The notes under the pieces were generated by a model. It was not told the DNA's origin. It was given only the letters and a program-made list of their open reading frames with translations, and searched no databases. DNA of 7,146 bases from an uncultured Clostridia bacterium (GTDB lineage: Bacteria > Bacillota > Clostridia > Peptostreptococcales > Acidaminobacteraceae), in assembly GCA_945950065.1 (NCBI GenBank), contig CAMFGQ010000072.1:1-7146 (forward strand). Direction: 5' to 3'. The position numbers and the translations under genes were made by a program. Positions 1 through 6,829 of this stretch are shown one piece after another; within the stretch, counting starts at the first letter, position 1, and the number at the start of each line of letters is the position of its first letter.

Positions 1-410
1 ATGAGCACAGAAAATTCTGGAACAAAGTAAACGCAACCTTCGATAACAAAATCGATGAAGCCAAATTCAAAGGTTTCCACGACGCAAAAGGAAGCATCCT
101 CTACTTCATTGATAAGAGAATCGTCAAAGGCATGCAAGACCAATTCCCATCCTATGCTGATCATTTTACACAATGGTCCGCTCATGAGAACGCCATGCTT
201 CAAATCAATCTATGGGTTGCTCTTCGCAACGAAGAACTAGGCGCTAGTCTACAACACTACAATCCAGTGATTGATGAGTGGGTAAAAGAAGACTATGATC
301 TCGATGAAAATCTTGAACTGGTTGCTCAAATGCCCTTCGGTCGTATTTTAAGCGAACCCGAAGCCAAAGATAAACTTCCTACAGAAGAAAGACTGAAAAT
401 CTTCGGCTAA
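1..410 (+). CDS. Nitroreductase family protein, Frm2/Hbn1-like (3' part only)
   Basis: The open frame runs in from the left edge (first full codon at position 3) and stops with TAA at 408-410, leaving about 135 C-terminal residues of a family usually near 200. The translation keeps hallmarks of the Frm2/Hbn1 ('fatty acid repression mutant') branch of FMN nitroreductases: a start resembling HRKFWNKV, a GF..AKGSILYF segment, a QFPSYADHFTQWSAHEN stretch, then LGASLQHYNP and a near-terminal QMPFG motif, ending RLKIFG. These proteins are cytoplasmic, bind FMN and reduce nitro or quinone compounds with NAD(P)H; the physiological substrate is usually unknown. The ATG at 132-134 is only an internal Met; homology extends upstream of it without a break. 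It converges on the minus-strand operon and has its own terminator, so it is a separate transcription unit. The family call is firm, the substrate unknown. Confidence 0.88.
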   Translation, partial: EHRKFWNKVNATFDNKIDEAKFKGFHDAKGSILYFIDKRIVKGMQDQFPSYADHFTQWSAHENAMLQINLWVALRNEELGASLQHYNPVIDEWVKEDYDLDENLELVAQMPFGRILSEPEAKDKLPTEERLKIFG

Positions 411-448
411 GAGCTACCCTTTAATAAAATTAAGTTAGAGAGCTGAAG

Positions 449-490
449 AAGACCTCCCTGGCAAAACTGCCAAGGAGGTCTTTTCTTTAT
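449..490 (+). terminator. Rho-independent terminator after the nitroreductase gene
   Basis: Two 15-nt arms, AAGACCTCCCTGGCA (449-463) and TGCCAAGGAGGTCTT (468-482), pair with a single C/A mismatch around an AAAC loop. A T-rich tract (TTTTCTTTAT) overlaps the end of the right arm. It lies about 40 nt after the nitroreductase stop codon. Read on the minus strand the same hairpin is followed only by CTTCTTC, so it may also stop the converging operon, though less ideally. No separate stronger terminator is visible between 491 and 538; a small hairpin there (TTGTTC/GAGCAA, 523-537) has no adjacent T tract in either direction. Confidence 0.9.
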
Positions 491-538
491 ATCTTGATTA
501 AAGTTAAAAAAGGATGTTTTTCTTGTTCAAAGAGCAAA

Positions 539-1258
539 CTACAAACGCATGCCCCCATCGACTCCTAAGACTTGCCCCGTCACATAGGAGGCTTCATCGC
601 TAGCTAAAAACAGGGCTGCATAGGCAATTTCCTTAGGCTCTCCCAAACGACCCAGCATGGTCATTTTCGCAAAACGATCCAACAATTCCTGGGGAACCGT
701 CTTTAAGATATCGGTCATGGTATAACCTGGAGCAATGGCATTAACACGGACTGCAGCACCTTTTCTTGCGTATTCTTTTGCCCAGGTTTTGGTCATGGAC
801 ACGACGCCTCCTTTGGTGGCGGCATAATTAATCTGCCCAATGTTCCCATAGGTTCCTACTACAGAGGAAATGTTGATAATGGAGCCTTTTCCCTGCTCCA
901 TCATCCACTCGCCTACATAGCGCGTGAGATTAAACACTCCAGTTAGGTTTACATCGATGACACTCTGCCAAGCTTCATCTGTCATCTTATGGGTTAATGC
1001 ATCTCGTGTAATCCCAGCATTGTTGACCAAGACATCAATGGAGCCAAATTCCTTTACTATCTTCTCCACCACGTCCTGGCAGCTAGGGGCATGAGTTACA
1101 TCACACTCCATAAAAAGTACATTTTCTTTCTGGTAAGTAAGTGCTTCACGATCCAATGCGATGACCTTAGCACCTTCGTCACTGAAGAGTTCAGCCATGG
1201 CCTGACCTAGTCCCCTAGCTCCTCCGGTGATTAAGGCTACTTTGTTTTTCAGTCTCAT
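539..1258 (-). CDS. FabG-like short-chain dehydrogenase/reductase (3-hydroxyacyl to 3-oxoacyl)
   Basis: This 239-residue protein is a full-length classical SDR of the FabG type. Visible motifs: cofactor loop TGGARGLG (11-18), D53 after the third strand, NNAG (79-82), N104 in DVNLTG, the catalytic S132, Y145 and K149 (Y-x3-K), and APG near 176-178. It should interconvert 3-oxoacyl and 3-hydroxyacyl thioesters (ACP or CoA) in the cytoplasm; this family normally handles the (R) isomer. D36 at the end of the second beta strand (IALDRE) is the position that usually selects NAD(H) over NADP(H), which suits an oxidative, CoA-linked role rather than housekeeping fatty acid synthesis (inference). The ATG has a good Shine-Dalgarno (AAAGGA, about 6 nt upstream) that overlaps the stop codon of the preceding flavoprotein gene. 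It is the last gene of the operon. The housekeeping fabG gene is less likely, because no other fab cluster gene is present. Confidence 0.9.
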   Translation of the reverse strand: MRLKNKVALITGGARGLGQAMAELFSDEGAKVIALDREALTYQKENVLFMECDVTHAPSCQDVVEKIVKEFGSIDVLVNNAGITRDALTHKMTDEAWQSVIDVNLTGVFNLTRYVGEWMMEQGKGSIINISSVVGTYGNIGQINYAATKGGVVSMTKTWAKEYARKGAAVRVNAIAPGYTMTDILKTVPQELLDRFAKMTMLGRLGEPKEIAYAALFLASDEASYVTGQVLGVDGGMRL

Positions 1259-1268
1259 TTCTTATCCT

Positions 1269-1883
1269 TTACTGATTGAGTTTCTCCAATAGATGGAGAA
1301 TTCTTTGAGCTAAACCATCCATAATGCTAAGAGCTTCCTTATCCTCTAGGGCATCCTTGGCTCCACCTTTTCCGGCAACACCCATGTTCCAATAGGTATT
1401 TCCAGGGATAATGCAATCATTTACATTGGCCCAAACAAGGAGCTCTGCCAAGGCAAAGACTTGGCCTGTTCGTCTTGCTACCGCCAAAGGTGCGACGATT
1501 TTTCCTGAGAAAACACAACCACCCCAGGTGTAACTTTCTTCTTTCTCTTTCATGGGATTGTTCGCCCATCGACCACTAAAGCCTGCTCGATCTAGAACTG
1601 CTTTTAGTTCAGCCGTCATGGATCCATGGTAGACAGGTGTGCCAAGAAGAATGGCATCAGCCTCAACCATGGCTTGAAAGACTTCTTGGAAATCATCCTT
1701 TACAACACATTCTTTTGCTTCTACGCATCCATAACAACCTGTACAACCAGATATGTTTTTGCCAGCCAGACTGATAAGTGATGTCTCCATCCCTTGGCCT
1801 TTTATGCCTTCTAGTACAGCATTAAGATAAGTTACTGTATTTCCAGGATTTCTGGGGCTTCCTGATATTGCTACTACTTTCAT
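1269..1883 (-). CDS. Iron-sulfur flavoprotein / NADPH-dependent FMN reductase family
   Basis: This 204-residue flavodoxin-fold protein starts MKVVAISGSPR. SGSPRNPGNT (7-16) is the FMN phosphate-binding loop, and GTPVYHGSMTAELKAVLDR (81-99) is the second flavin-binding region typical of the family. Between them sits a compact cysteine motif, C47-x2-C50-x2-C53-x5-C59, which in the iron-sulfur flavoprotein (ISF) group binds a 4Fe-4S cluster. ISF proteins shuttle electrons in anaerobes, often with ferredoxin. The partner here is unknown; it might reduce an enoyl-CoA-level intermediate or reoxidise a carrier for the pathway (inference). I place the start at the ATG at 1881-1883. AAGGA lies 4 nt upstream, the preceding gene ends 10 nt away, and the protein then begins directly at the first beta strand. 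An in-frame ATG at 1923-1925 would add 14 poorly conserved-looking residues and overlap the upstream gene by 32 nt. Confidence 0.88.
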   Translation of the reverse strand: MKVVAISGSPRNPGNTVTYLNAVLEGIKGQGMETSLISLAGKNISGCTGCYGCVEAKECVVKDDFQEVFQAMVEADAILLGTPVYHGSMTAELKAVLDRAGFSGRWANNPMKEKEESYTWGGCVFSGKIVAPLAVARRTGQVFALAELLVWANVNDCIIPGNTYWNMGVAGKGGAKDALEDKEALSIMDGLAQRILHLLEKLNQ

Positions 1884-1893
1884 GTTATCCTTC

Positions 1894-2310
1894 TTACCGA
1901 TGGCATAGTACGATTGCCTCACCATCTATGACTAGTTCTCTTCCGACATTGTAGACTGAGGTTTTCATCTTAAGACGACGTTTCCCCAGCTTTTCCAAAA
2001 CCTCTACACGAAGGAGGATACACTCGTTCATGTAGACAGGTTGTTTAAAGATTAAGTTCTGTTCCAGATAGATCGAACCGAAGCCAGGTAACTCCGTACC
2101 CAAGAGTTTTGAAATATAGGCACTTAGATGAATTCCATGGCAGATGGGTTTTTTAAAGGGTGTCTGTCGTGCCGCTTCTTCACTCACATGGAAGGAGTCA
2201 TGATCACCGATTAGTTCGGAAAATTCTTTTACTTCTTTATCGCTTATAAAAACTCTCATCTCAGCAGTATCCCCAGGTTGTATGTCTTCATAAGGAATGC
2301 ATTTACTCAT
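1894..2310 (-). CDS. MaoC-like (R)-specific enoyl-CoA hydratase/dehydratase
   Basis: The 138-residue protein is a single hot-dog domain of the MaoC/PhaJ type. The hydratase signature is recognisable at 34-41 as IGDHDSFH, followed by EEAARQTPFKKPICHG and then a GTELPGFGSIYLEQNLIFKQPV segment typical of the family. The catalytic Asp and His of the GDxNPxH motif are kept (D36 and H41), but the central Asn-Pro is replaced by Asp-Ser. The expected reaction is reversible hydration of trans-2-enoyl-CoA to (R)-3-hydroxyacyl-CoA in the cytoplasm, acting before the FabG-like enzyme in the oxidative direction. The ATG lies inside the end of the condensing-enzyme gene (8-nt overlap) with a GGGGA ribosome binding site, so the two are probably translationally coupled. 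Chain-length preference cannot be read from the sequence. Confidence 0.87.
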   Translation of the reverse strand: MSKCIPYEDIQPGDTAEMRVFISDKEVKEFSELIGDHDSFHVSEEAARQTPFKKPICHGIHLSAYISKLLGTELPGFGSIYLEQNLIFKQPVYMNECILLRVEVLEKLGKRRLKMKTSVYNVGRELVIDGEAIVLCHR

Positions 2311-3319
2311 AATTTCCCCATTTTAGGGCTGTTGCGGCCCAGCTATAGCCAGTACCAGCAGCCACAAGCACTACTAGATCCCCATCCTTTATTCTTCCGG
2401 CTTCTTCTCCTTTTTTGACAGAGATAAAGACATCCGCCGACTGAACATGTCCATAGGAGTCCAATAAAAAGGTACGATCCTCGTCCATTCCGAGTTCACT
2501 TAAAATAAAGTCAGAAATTGATTTTTTCATAAAGAGTGGTGCCAAGAACTTAATGTCTTCCACTCCGTAGCCACTCTTTTCAACGGCGCCTTTGATAACA
2601 GACAGAAAATGCTTTAAGGTAATCGGATCCAATCGTTCTTTCATGTTTTGGGTATCCATCACCCTCAAGTAGAAGTCTTCCATGGGTGCATGTTGAAGTC
2701 CCGCAAAATTTTCGGAACCCACCGCAGGAACACAAACATCTTCAGCAAAGCTCCCATCAACAATCATGTCGGTTTCAAGGATGACGTTCTTTGTGTATCC
2801 CTTTTCCAGGAGAATCGCTGCTGCTCCATCACCAAAATTAAACATAAAGCGACTGGACTGATCTGTGTAGTTAATCAAGTCTCCTTCCCTTGAGGAAGAG
2901 ATGAGAAGTGCTTTCTTCAACGAATCATCCTGAAGCATCATGCTCTTTAAAACCTTAAGACTGTAGACGCCTGCCGAGCAAAGACTGTGGATCTCAAAAC
3001 ACTGAGCACCATGTGCACCCAGTTCATAGGAGACTTTTGAAGCCAAGTTAAATAGATAATAGTCTTTGAATTCACTCCCACAGTACACAATAAGATCAAT
3101 TTCTTCTGCTGGAATGTCTCCCAGTGCTTCCTTTGCCGCTTTTACTGCCATGGCACTGACACTGTCTCCATCACCAGCTTTGTGTACCTGAGTAATTCCA
3201 AATTTCTCGCGAATCACCTCTTCGGGGATTCCCGAAGCATCACTGATAAATTTACTATCTCTAATTTCCGGAGGAAAATACAGTCCTATCCTTCGAATAC
3301 CTACTACATTCTTAGACAC
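2303..3319 (-). CDS. FabH/HMG-CoA-synthase-like thiolase-fold enzyme with altered active site
   Basis: This 338-residue protein has the usual length and order of a ketoacyl-ACP synthase III. The nucleophile is C114 in EIHSLCSAGVYSLK, FGDGAAAILL (162-171) matches the conserved FGDGAgA region, and the C-terminal AAGTGYSWAATALKW (320-334) is typical. Two other catalytic positions depart from FabH. Where FabH has the HQAN histidine this protein reads FLAPLFMKKS (258-267, Leu259 at the His position by my alignment), and where FabH has GN(T/A) it reads YGHVQSAD (289-296), giving His291 for Asn. GSEFKD (81-86) places Glu83 31 residues before the Cys, as in HMG-CoA synthase. It may condense, cleave or transfer acyl-CoA groups; decarboxylative FabH chemistry is doubtful (inference). 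The start is GTG at 3317-3319, supported by AGGAG about 8 nt upstream overlapping the stop of the synthetase gene. Confidence 0.82.
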   Translation of the reverse strand: MSKNVVGIRRIGLYFPPEIRDSKFISDASGIPEEVIREKFGITQVHKAGDGDSVSAMAVKAAKEALGDIPAEEIDLIVYCGSEFKDYYLFNLASKVSYELGAHGAQCFEIHSLCSAGVYSLKVLKSMMLQDDSLKKALLISSSREGDLINYTDQSSRFMFNFGDGAAAILLEKGYTKNVILETDMIVDGSFAEDVCVPAVGSENFAGLQHAPMEDFYLRVMDTQNMKERLDPITLKHFLSVIKGAVEKSGYGVEDIKFLAPLFMKKSISDFILSELGMDEDRTFLLDSYGHVQSADVFISVKKGEEAGRIKDGDLVVLVAAGTGYSWAATALKWGNYE

Positions 3320-3328
3320 AGTCTTCTC

Positions 3329-4882
3329 CTAATCCTGTGGTTGACCATAGAGTTTTTCCACTTGTGACACCACAATTTTTCCCACATTACTCTTTGGTAC
3401 CTCATCAACAATGGTATAGTACTTAGGCACTTTGTATTTGGCCAGTTTCTCTGATAGTCGGCTTTTTATTTCTTCTTTTGTGAGTTGCATCCCAGGTTTA
3501 AAGGAAAGTACTGCTTTGCCTACCTCTCCCCATTTCTCATCTGGAACACCAATCACACAGCATTCGTGAATCTCTGGCAAATCATAAAGAGCGAGTTCCA
3601 CTTCAGGAGGAAAGACATTTTCTCCTCCACTAATAAACATGTTTTTCTTTCGCCCCACAATGTAATAAAAGCCTTCCTCATCCACAACAGCCATATCTCC
3701 TGTATGAACCCAACCATCAACGAGAGTTTCTTCTGTTGCTTCATCATTCTCCCAATATCCCGAGAAGATCTGTGGTCCACTCCAGAGAAGTTCTCCAGGA
3801 ACATGAGGTTCAAGGATTTCTTTTCCTTGCTCATCCACGAGTTTTACCAAGCTAAGATACATTGGCTTTCCAACCGATGCATATTTATCGCGCATCAATT
3901 GATCCGTCATAAACTGAGGCGGTGATGAAAGATTATTTGGGCCAGCTTCGGTCATGCCATAACCAAGCACAAATTTAATGCCTCGGTCCCAGAAGATCTC
4001 CATGATATTTAGTGGTGTTGGGGCGGCTCCAGCCATCATCCATTTTAGGCTACTTAAATCTTTCTTCTCGAATTCAGGAACTTCTACCATCATGCGAAAA
4101 ATGGTGGCAGCACCAAACAGACATGTTAGTTTTTCTTCTTCAACCACATCCAGGGTTAGTGCTGGATCAAACTGTCGATTGATGTACAGCGTTCCCCCAA
4201 CATGTAGCAGTGGTAAGGTCAAGAGATTCCAACCACCTGTATGGAAAAGCGGAAGAAGCAAAAGCGTCTTTTCTTCATGATTCAGTCCCCATGTACAGAT
4301 CTCGTTAAAGGAGTTGTAGAGCTCTGTTTGATAGGAGATCAGTCCCCCTTTGGGAAGTCCCGTGGTTCCTCCAGTATGAATAATCATATGAATGTCTTCT
4401 GGCTTTTGGTTACAGCTGATTGCATCCTTTGGCATATCGCCTACAAAAGTCGCATAATCCTCTTCATGGGAGTCACCATTGGGGAGAAGAACAAGCTTTT
4501 CCAAGGAAGAATGCTCCATGACATACTTGGCAGTCTCAAGGAATACATCTTCACAGAAGAGCACCCTTGGGCCTTCTTTTAGGACAAGCTGGGTCAATTC
4601 TTCAGCTGATAATCGAGCATTGTAGGGTACAAAGATGGTCCCTGTTTTCCCCGTTGCATAGTAGGCGTCAATTAACTCGATGCGATTTCTTGACAGAAAG
4701 GCAATACGATCACCTTGTTTAATCTGGAGTTTTTCCTTCAATGCATGGGCAAGTTGATTCGCCCGCTCATCCAGGTCTTTAAACGTGTATCCCTTCTTTT
4801 CATCCAGATCGATTACGACTTCCTTGGTAGAATCAATCCGCGATCGAAAATAAGCATAATTTCCAATCCAGTTTCCGATCAT
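3329..4882 (-). CDS. AMP-forming acyl-CoA synthetase (class I adenylate-forming ligase)
   Basis: At 517 residues this is a complete acyl/aryl-CoA synthetase. It activates a carboxylate with ATP to an acyl-AMP and then transfers it to CoA. Motifs in order: the phosphate loop HTGGTTGLPKG (169-179), PLFHTGGWN (211-219), GYGMTEAG (307-314), HTGD with D396, the hinge region GRKKNMFISGGENVFPPEVE (410-429), and the C-terminal catalytic lysine K502 in PKSNVGKI. Asn414 stands where many relatives have Asp (KKD to KKN), a common variation. The architecture fits the broad medium/long-chain or aryl acyl-CoA ligase group; the true substrate cannot be read off. The ATG has an excellent AAGGAG 7 nt upstream. 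Lying directly behind the symporter (11-nt gap), it most likely activates the imported acid. No transmembrane segment is seen, so it should be cytoplasmic. Confidence 0.93.
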   Translation of the reverse strand: MIGNWIGNYAYFRSRIDSTKEVVIDLDEKKGYTFKDLDERANQLAHALKEKLQIKQGDRIAFLSRNRIELIDAYYATGKTGTIFVPYNARLSAEELTQLVLKEGPRVLFCEDVFLETAKYVMEHSSLEKLVLLPNGDSHEEDYATFVGDMPKDAISCNQKPEDIHMIIHTGGTTGLPKGGLISYQTELYNSFNEICTWGLNHEEKTLLLLPLFHTGGWNLLTLPLLHVGGTLYINRQFDPALTLDVVEEEKLTCLFGAATIFRMMVEVPEFEKKDLSSLKWMMAGAAPTPLNIMEIFWDRGIKFVLGYGMTEAGPNNLSSPPQFMTDQLMRDKYASVGKPMYLSLVKLVDEQGKEILEPHVPGELLWSGPQIFSGYWENDEATEETLVDGWVHTGDMAVVDEEGFYYIVGRKKNMFISGGENVFPPEVELALYDLPEIHECCVIGVPDEKWGEVGKAVLSFKPGMQLTKEEIKSRLSEKLAKYKVPKYYTIVDEVPKSNVGKIVVSQVEKLYGQPQD

Positions 4883-4893
4883 GTTGAGCTCCT

Positions 4894-6381
4894 TTATAAC
4901 TTGAGGACTTTTTCGAGTTTGCTATCCAATTTTTGCTTTGGCGTAAGTAGAGAAATAAGAATCGTTAGGGCAACAGAAATCGCCGTGATGTTAAAGTATG
5001 CAGGAAGAATTCCAGGCCACTTAAAGTTCGTTAAAGACAGAATGTTCAGTGCAAGAGATACGATTACTCCTATCATAACACCTTTCTCATTGGCTCTTTC
5101 CCAAAGGAGACCCACTACAAAAACAGGGAAGGTTCCAGATACTAACGTTCCCCATCCAAAGGTTCCCAAAATCGCCACCAATTCTGATGAATAGATGGAT
5201 ACGACAATGGAGATTAAGCCTAGAACCAGCATAAAGCCGCGGGAAATGTTGATCTGCTTATCTGCAGGAATCTGAATTCCCAGAGCAGAAGGCAGGTCTC
5301 TTGAAAGAAGGGTTGAGGAGCTGGTAAGGAACATACTGGCAGAACTCATGGCAGCTGCTAATACAGCAGCATAACTTAAGAGTTGCGTAAAGACTCCTGC
5401 ATTGTCATTGAATACATAAAATGCACTGTCTGGTGATTCAAGAGGTTGTACTTTTCCAGTTGCAACAAGATAAAGTGCACCATAGGCAACGGCCACAGCA
5501 ACAAATCCAACAATCGTATGGGTAACTGCCGTTACCAGCCCAGCCTTGGGGAAATCCCTTGGGTCTTTGATGGCATACATACGTGTAAGGACCTGAGGCT
5601 GTCCAAGACAACCAAGAATCGGAATCAACATCCAGGTAAAGGAAATCGAGCCAGGTAAAACTCCCCACGCATCAAGAAATCCAGGTCCCATAGCTTTTGT
5701 TACGCCATTGGTACCAACAACTTCCTGTGCACTACTCACTGCATTTAGGACATTGCCAAAACCACCTGTGATGGACACGAAGGCAAAGATCATAAAGATG
5801 GATGCAAGAACCATGATAAAACCTTGGAACGCCTGGGTTAAAAGACCACCAACCTCACCTGAAAGAGCTGTATAAACGGTCAAAATACCAAAAATAACAA
5901 GACCAGCAGTAATGGGTTCCCAACCAAGTAGATGGGCAAACATTTTTGAACCTGCCGAAATTTGAGCAGCGAGATAACTAACACAGCCAAGAACAATGAC
6001 CAAGGACATGACAGCCTTAATCACACGATTGTTGTTAAAACGAATATCAGAAATATCTCCAAGACTCGAAACAGGAGCAATCTCTGCCATAGCACGTACA
6101 CGCTTTCCAAGAATAATATAACTCATTGCAAAAGCAGCACCAGAAAGCATCCAAAAAGTCATGGCATTTCCTGCATTATAAATGATACCAGGAACACCTA
6201 CGATAGCGAAGGCACTGGCAATCCCAGCCATACTGGACAAGCCCACTGTAACAGGTCCAAACATTCCTGTTCCACCAAAGAAAGCCTGCTGTGTCGTTGC
6301 TTTTTTCTTAGCCCAAAAACCAATTCCAAAGGATACAATAATCATAAAAGCCGAAAAAAGAATAATCAATGTGGTGTTCAT
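4894..6381 (-). CDS. Sodium:solute symporter (SSS family), carboxylate importer
   Basis: The 495-residue protein is a full-length SSS-family permease with about 13 hydrophobic helices and a short charged C-terminus. Family landmarks: GLSSMAGIASAFAIVG in the first core helix (47-62), YTALSGEVGGLLTQAFQG (170-187), GQPQVLTRMYAIKDPRDF (260-277), and the Ser/Thr-rich AAAMSSASMFLTSSSTLLSRD region (about 342-362) that forms the Na2 sodium site in characterised members. It should sit in the cytoplasmic membrane and use the Na+ gradient to take up a small organic solute. PanF- and ActP-like members carry pantothenate, acetate and other monocarboxylates; the acyl-CoA synthetase behind it supports a carboxylate here (inference). 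Its ATG directly abuts the stop codon of the upstream small membrane protein (TAAATG), with GAGGAGG inside that gene, so translational coupling is likely. Confidence 0.93.
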   Translation of the reverse strand: MNTTLIILFSAFMIIVSFGIGFWAKKKATTQQAFFGGTGMFGPVTVGLSSMAGIASAFAIVGVPGIIYNAGNAMTFWMLSGAAFAMSYIILGKRVRAMAEIAPVSSLGDISDIRFNNNRVIKAVMSLVIVLGCVSYLAAQISAGSKMFAHLLGWEPITAGLVIFGILTVYTALSGEVGGLLTQAFQGFIMVLASIFMIFAFVSITGGFGNVLNAVSSAQEVVGTNGVTKAMGPGFLDAWGVLPGSISFTWMLIPILGCLGQPQVLTRMYAIKDPRDFPKAGLVTAVTHTIVGFVAVAVAYGALYLVATGKVQPLESPDSAFYVFNDNAGVFTQLLSYAAVLAAAMSSASMFLTSSSTLLSRDLPSALGIQIPADKQINISRGFMLVLGLISIVVSIYSSELVAILGTFGWGTLVSGTFPVFVVGLLWERANEKGVMIGVIVSLALNILSLTNFKWPGILPAYFNITAISVALTILISLLTPKQKLDSKLEKVLKL

Positions 6382-6816
6382 TTAGTCCTCCTCACGAACA
6401 GATGCTCGAAATTCTTCCCAATCCTCTTCAGAAAGCCATTGGTCTCTCTTTAAATAAAGGCCAAGGGATAAAGTGAACATGCCACCTAACCAATAGAGAA
6501 AAACTGTAGGTGCAAAGGAGGGATGAAAACCTAAGATGGTAAAGCTCGGGGTTTGTCCTGCGAATTTGTCGGAAAAGTACCAAGATAGAATAAATGAAGT
6601 GATCCATAAGATAGCCCAAAGAAGGATAGGATACCGAAAGAAGGATTTTGAAAGTTGTTCTTTGTGAGCTGCACCAAGCACAATATGAATGAGCATCAAG
6701 AGCACCCCCAAAATCATTGCCGGAAGATAGTAGTTGTACCAACCTAGAAACATCGTCGTGATCCACAACAGTGCCATGAGAATCATCATGCCATCTTTGT
6801 GTTTAGATATATTCAT
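6382..6816 (-). CDS. Small four-helix membrane protein, probable partner of the symporter
   Basis: This 144-residue protein has four predicted hydrophobic helices, at about residues 10-29, 31-49, 62-82 and 99-122. A strongly charged cytoplasmic-looking tail follows (KRDQWLSEEDWEEF to the end). I do not recognise a named family with confidence. Short membrane proteins encoded just ahead of SSS permeases (for example DUF997/YhdT with PanF, DUF485 with ActP, DUF4212) are a recurring arrangement, and the TAAATG junction here argues for a two-part transporter. The start is chosen at 6814-6816 because AGGAGG lies 5 nt upstream. An in-frame ATG at 6832-6834 has no ribosome binding site and lies inside the 22-bp palindrome. 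It is the first gene of the operon, with a leader of about 42 nt. Confidence 0.8.
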   Translation of the reverse strand: MNISKHKDGMMILMALLWITTMFLGWYNYYLPAMILGVLLMLIHIVLGAAHKEQLSKSFFRYPILLWAILWITSFILSWYFSDKFAGQTPSFTILGFHPSFAPTVFLYWLGGMFTLSLGLYLKRDQWLSEEDWEEFRASVREED

Positions 6817-6821
6817 TCTTT

Positions 6822-6827
6822 CCTCCT
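6822..6827 (-). promoter_or_regulatory. Ribosome binding site deciding the start of the first operon gene
   Basis: On the minus strand AGGAGG sits 5 nt before the ATG at 6814-6816. It is a perfect match to the anti-Shine-Dalgarno sequence, while nothing comparable precedes the more upstream in-frame ATG at 6832-6834. This fixes the small membrane protein at 144 rather than 150 residues. Confidence 0.88.
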
Positions 6828-6829
6828 CT

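Noticed and set aside
55..240. Plus-strand 61-codon frame in the nitroreductase region
   Set aside because: The overlapping frame from the left edge encodes clear nitroreductase sequence; this one is out of frame with it and featureless.
1884..1925. Upstream ATG extending the flavoprotein by 14 residues
   Set aside because: It would overlap the MaoC gene by 32 nt, while the ATG at 1881-1883 has its own AAGGA and begins at the conserved first strand.
3485..3925. Plus-strand frame of 146 codons opposite the acyl-CoA synthetase
   Set aside because: It is entirely inside the conserved C-terminal half of the synthetase on the other strand, with no motif of its own.
4715..5194. Plus-strand frame of 159 codons spanning the synthetase/symporter junction
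   Set aside because: It lies opposite strong homologues on the minus strand and shows no family resemblance.
5962..6453. Plus-strand frame of 163 codons opposite the symporter and small membrane protein genes
   Set aside because: It runs across the boundary of two well-supported genes, its composition is rich in Ser, Asn, His and Lys with no recognisable motif, and it has no supporting context. It is an antisense shadow.
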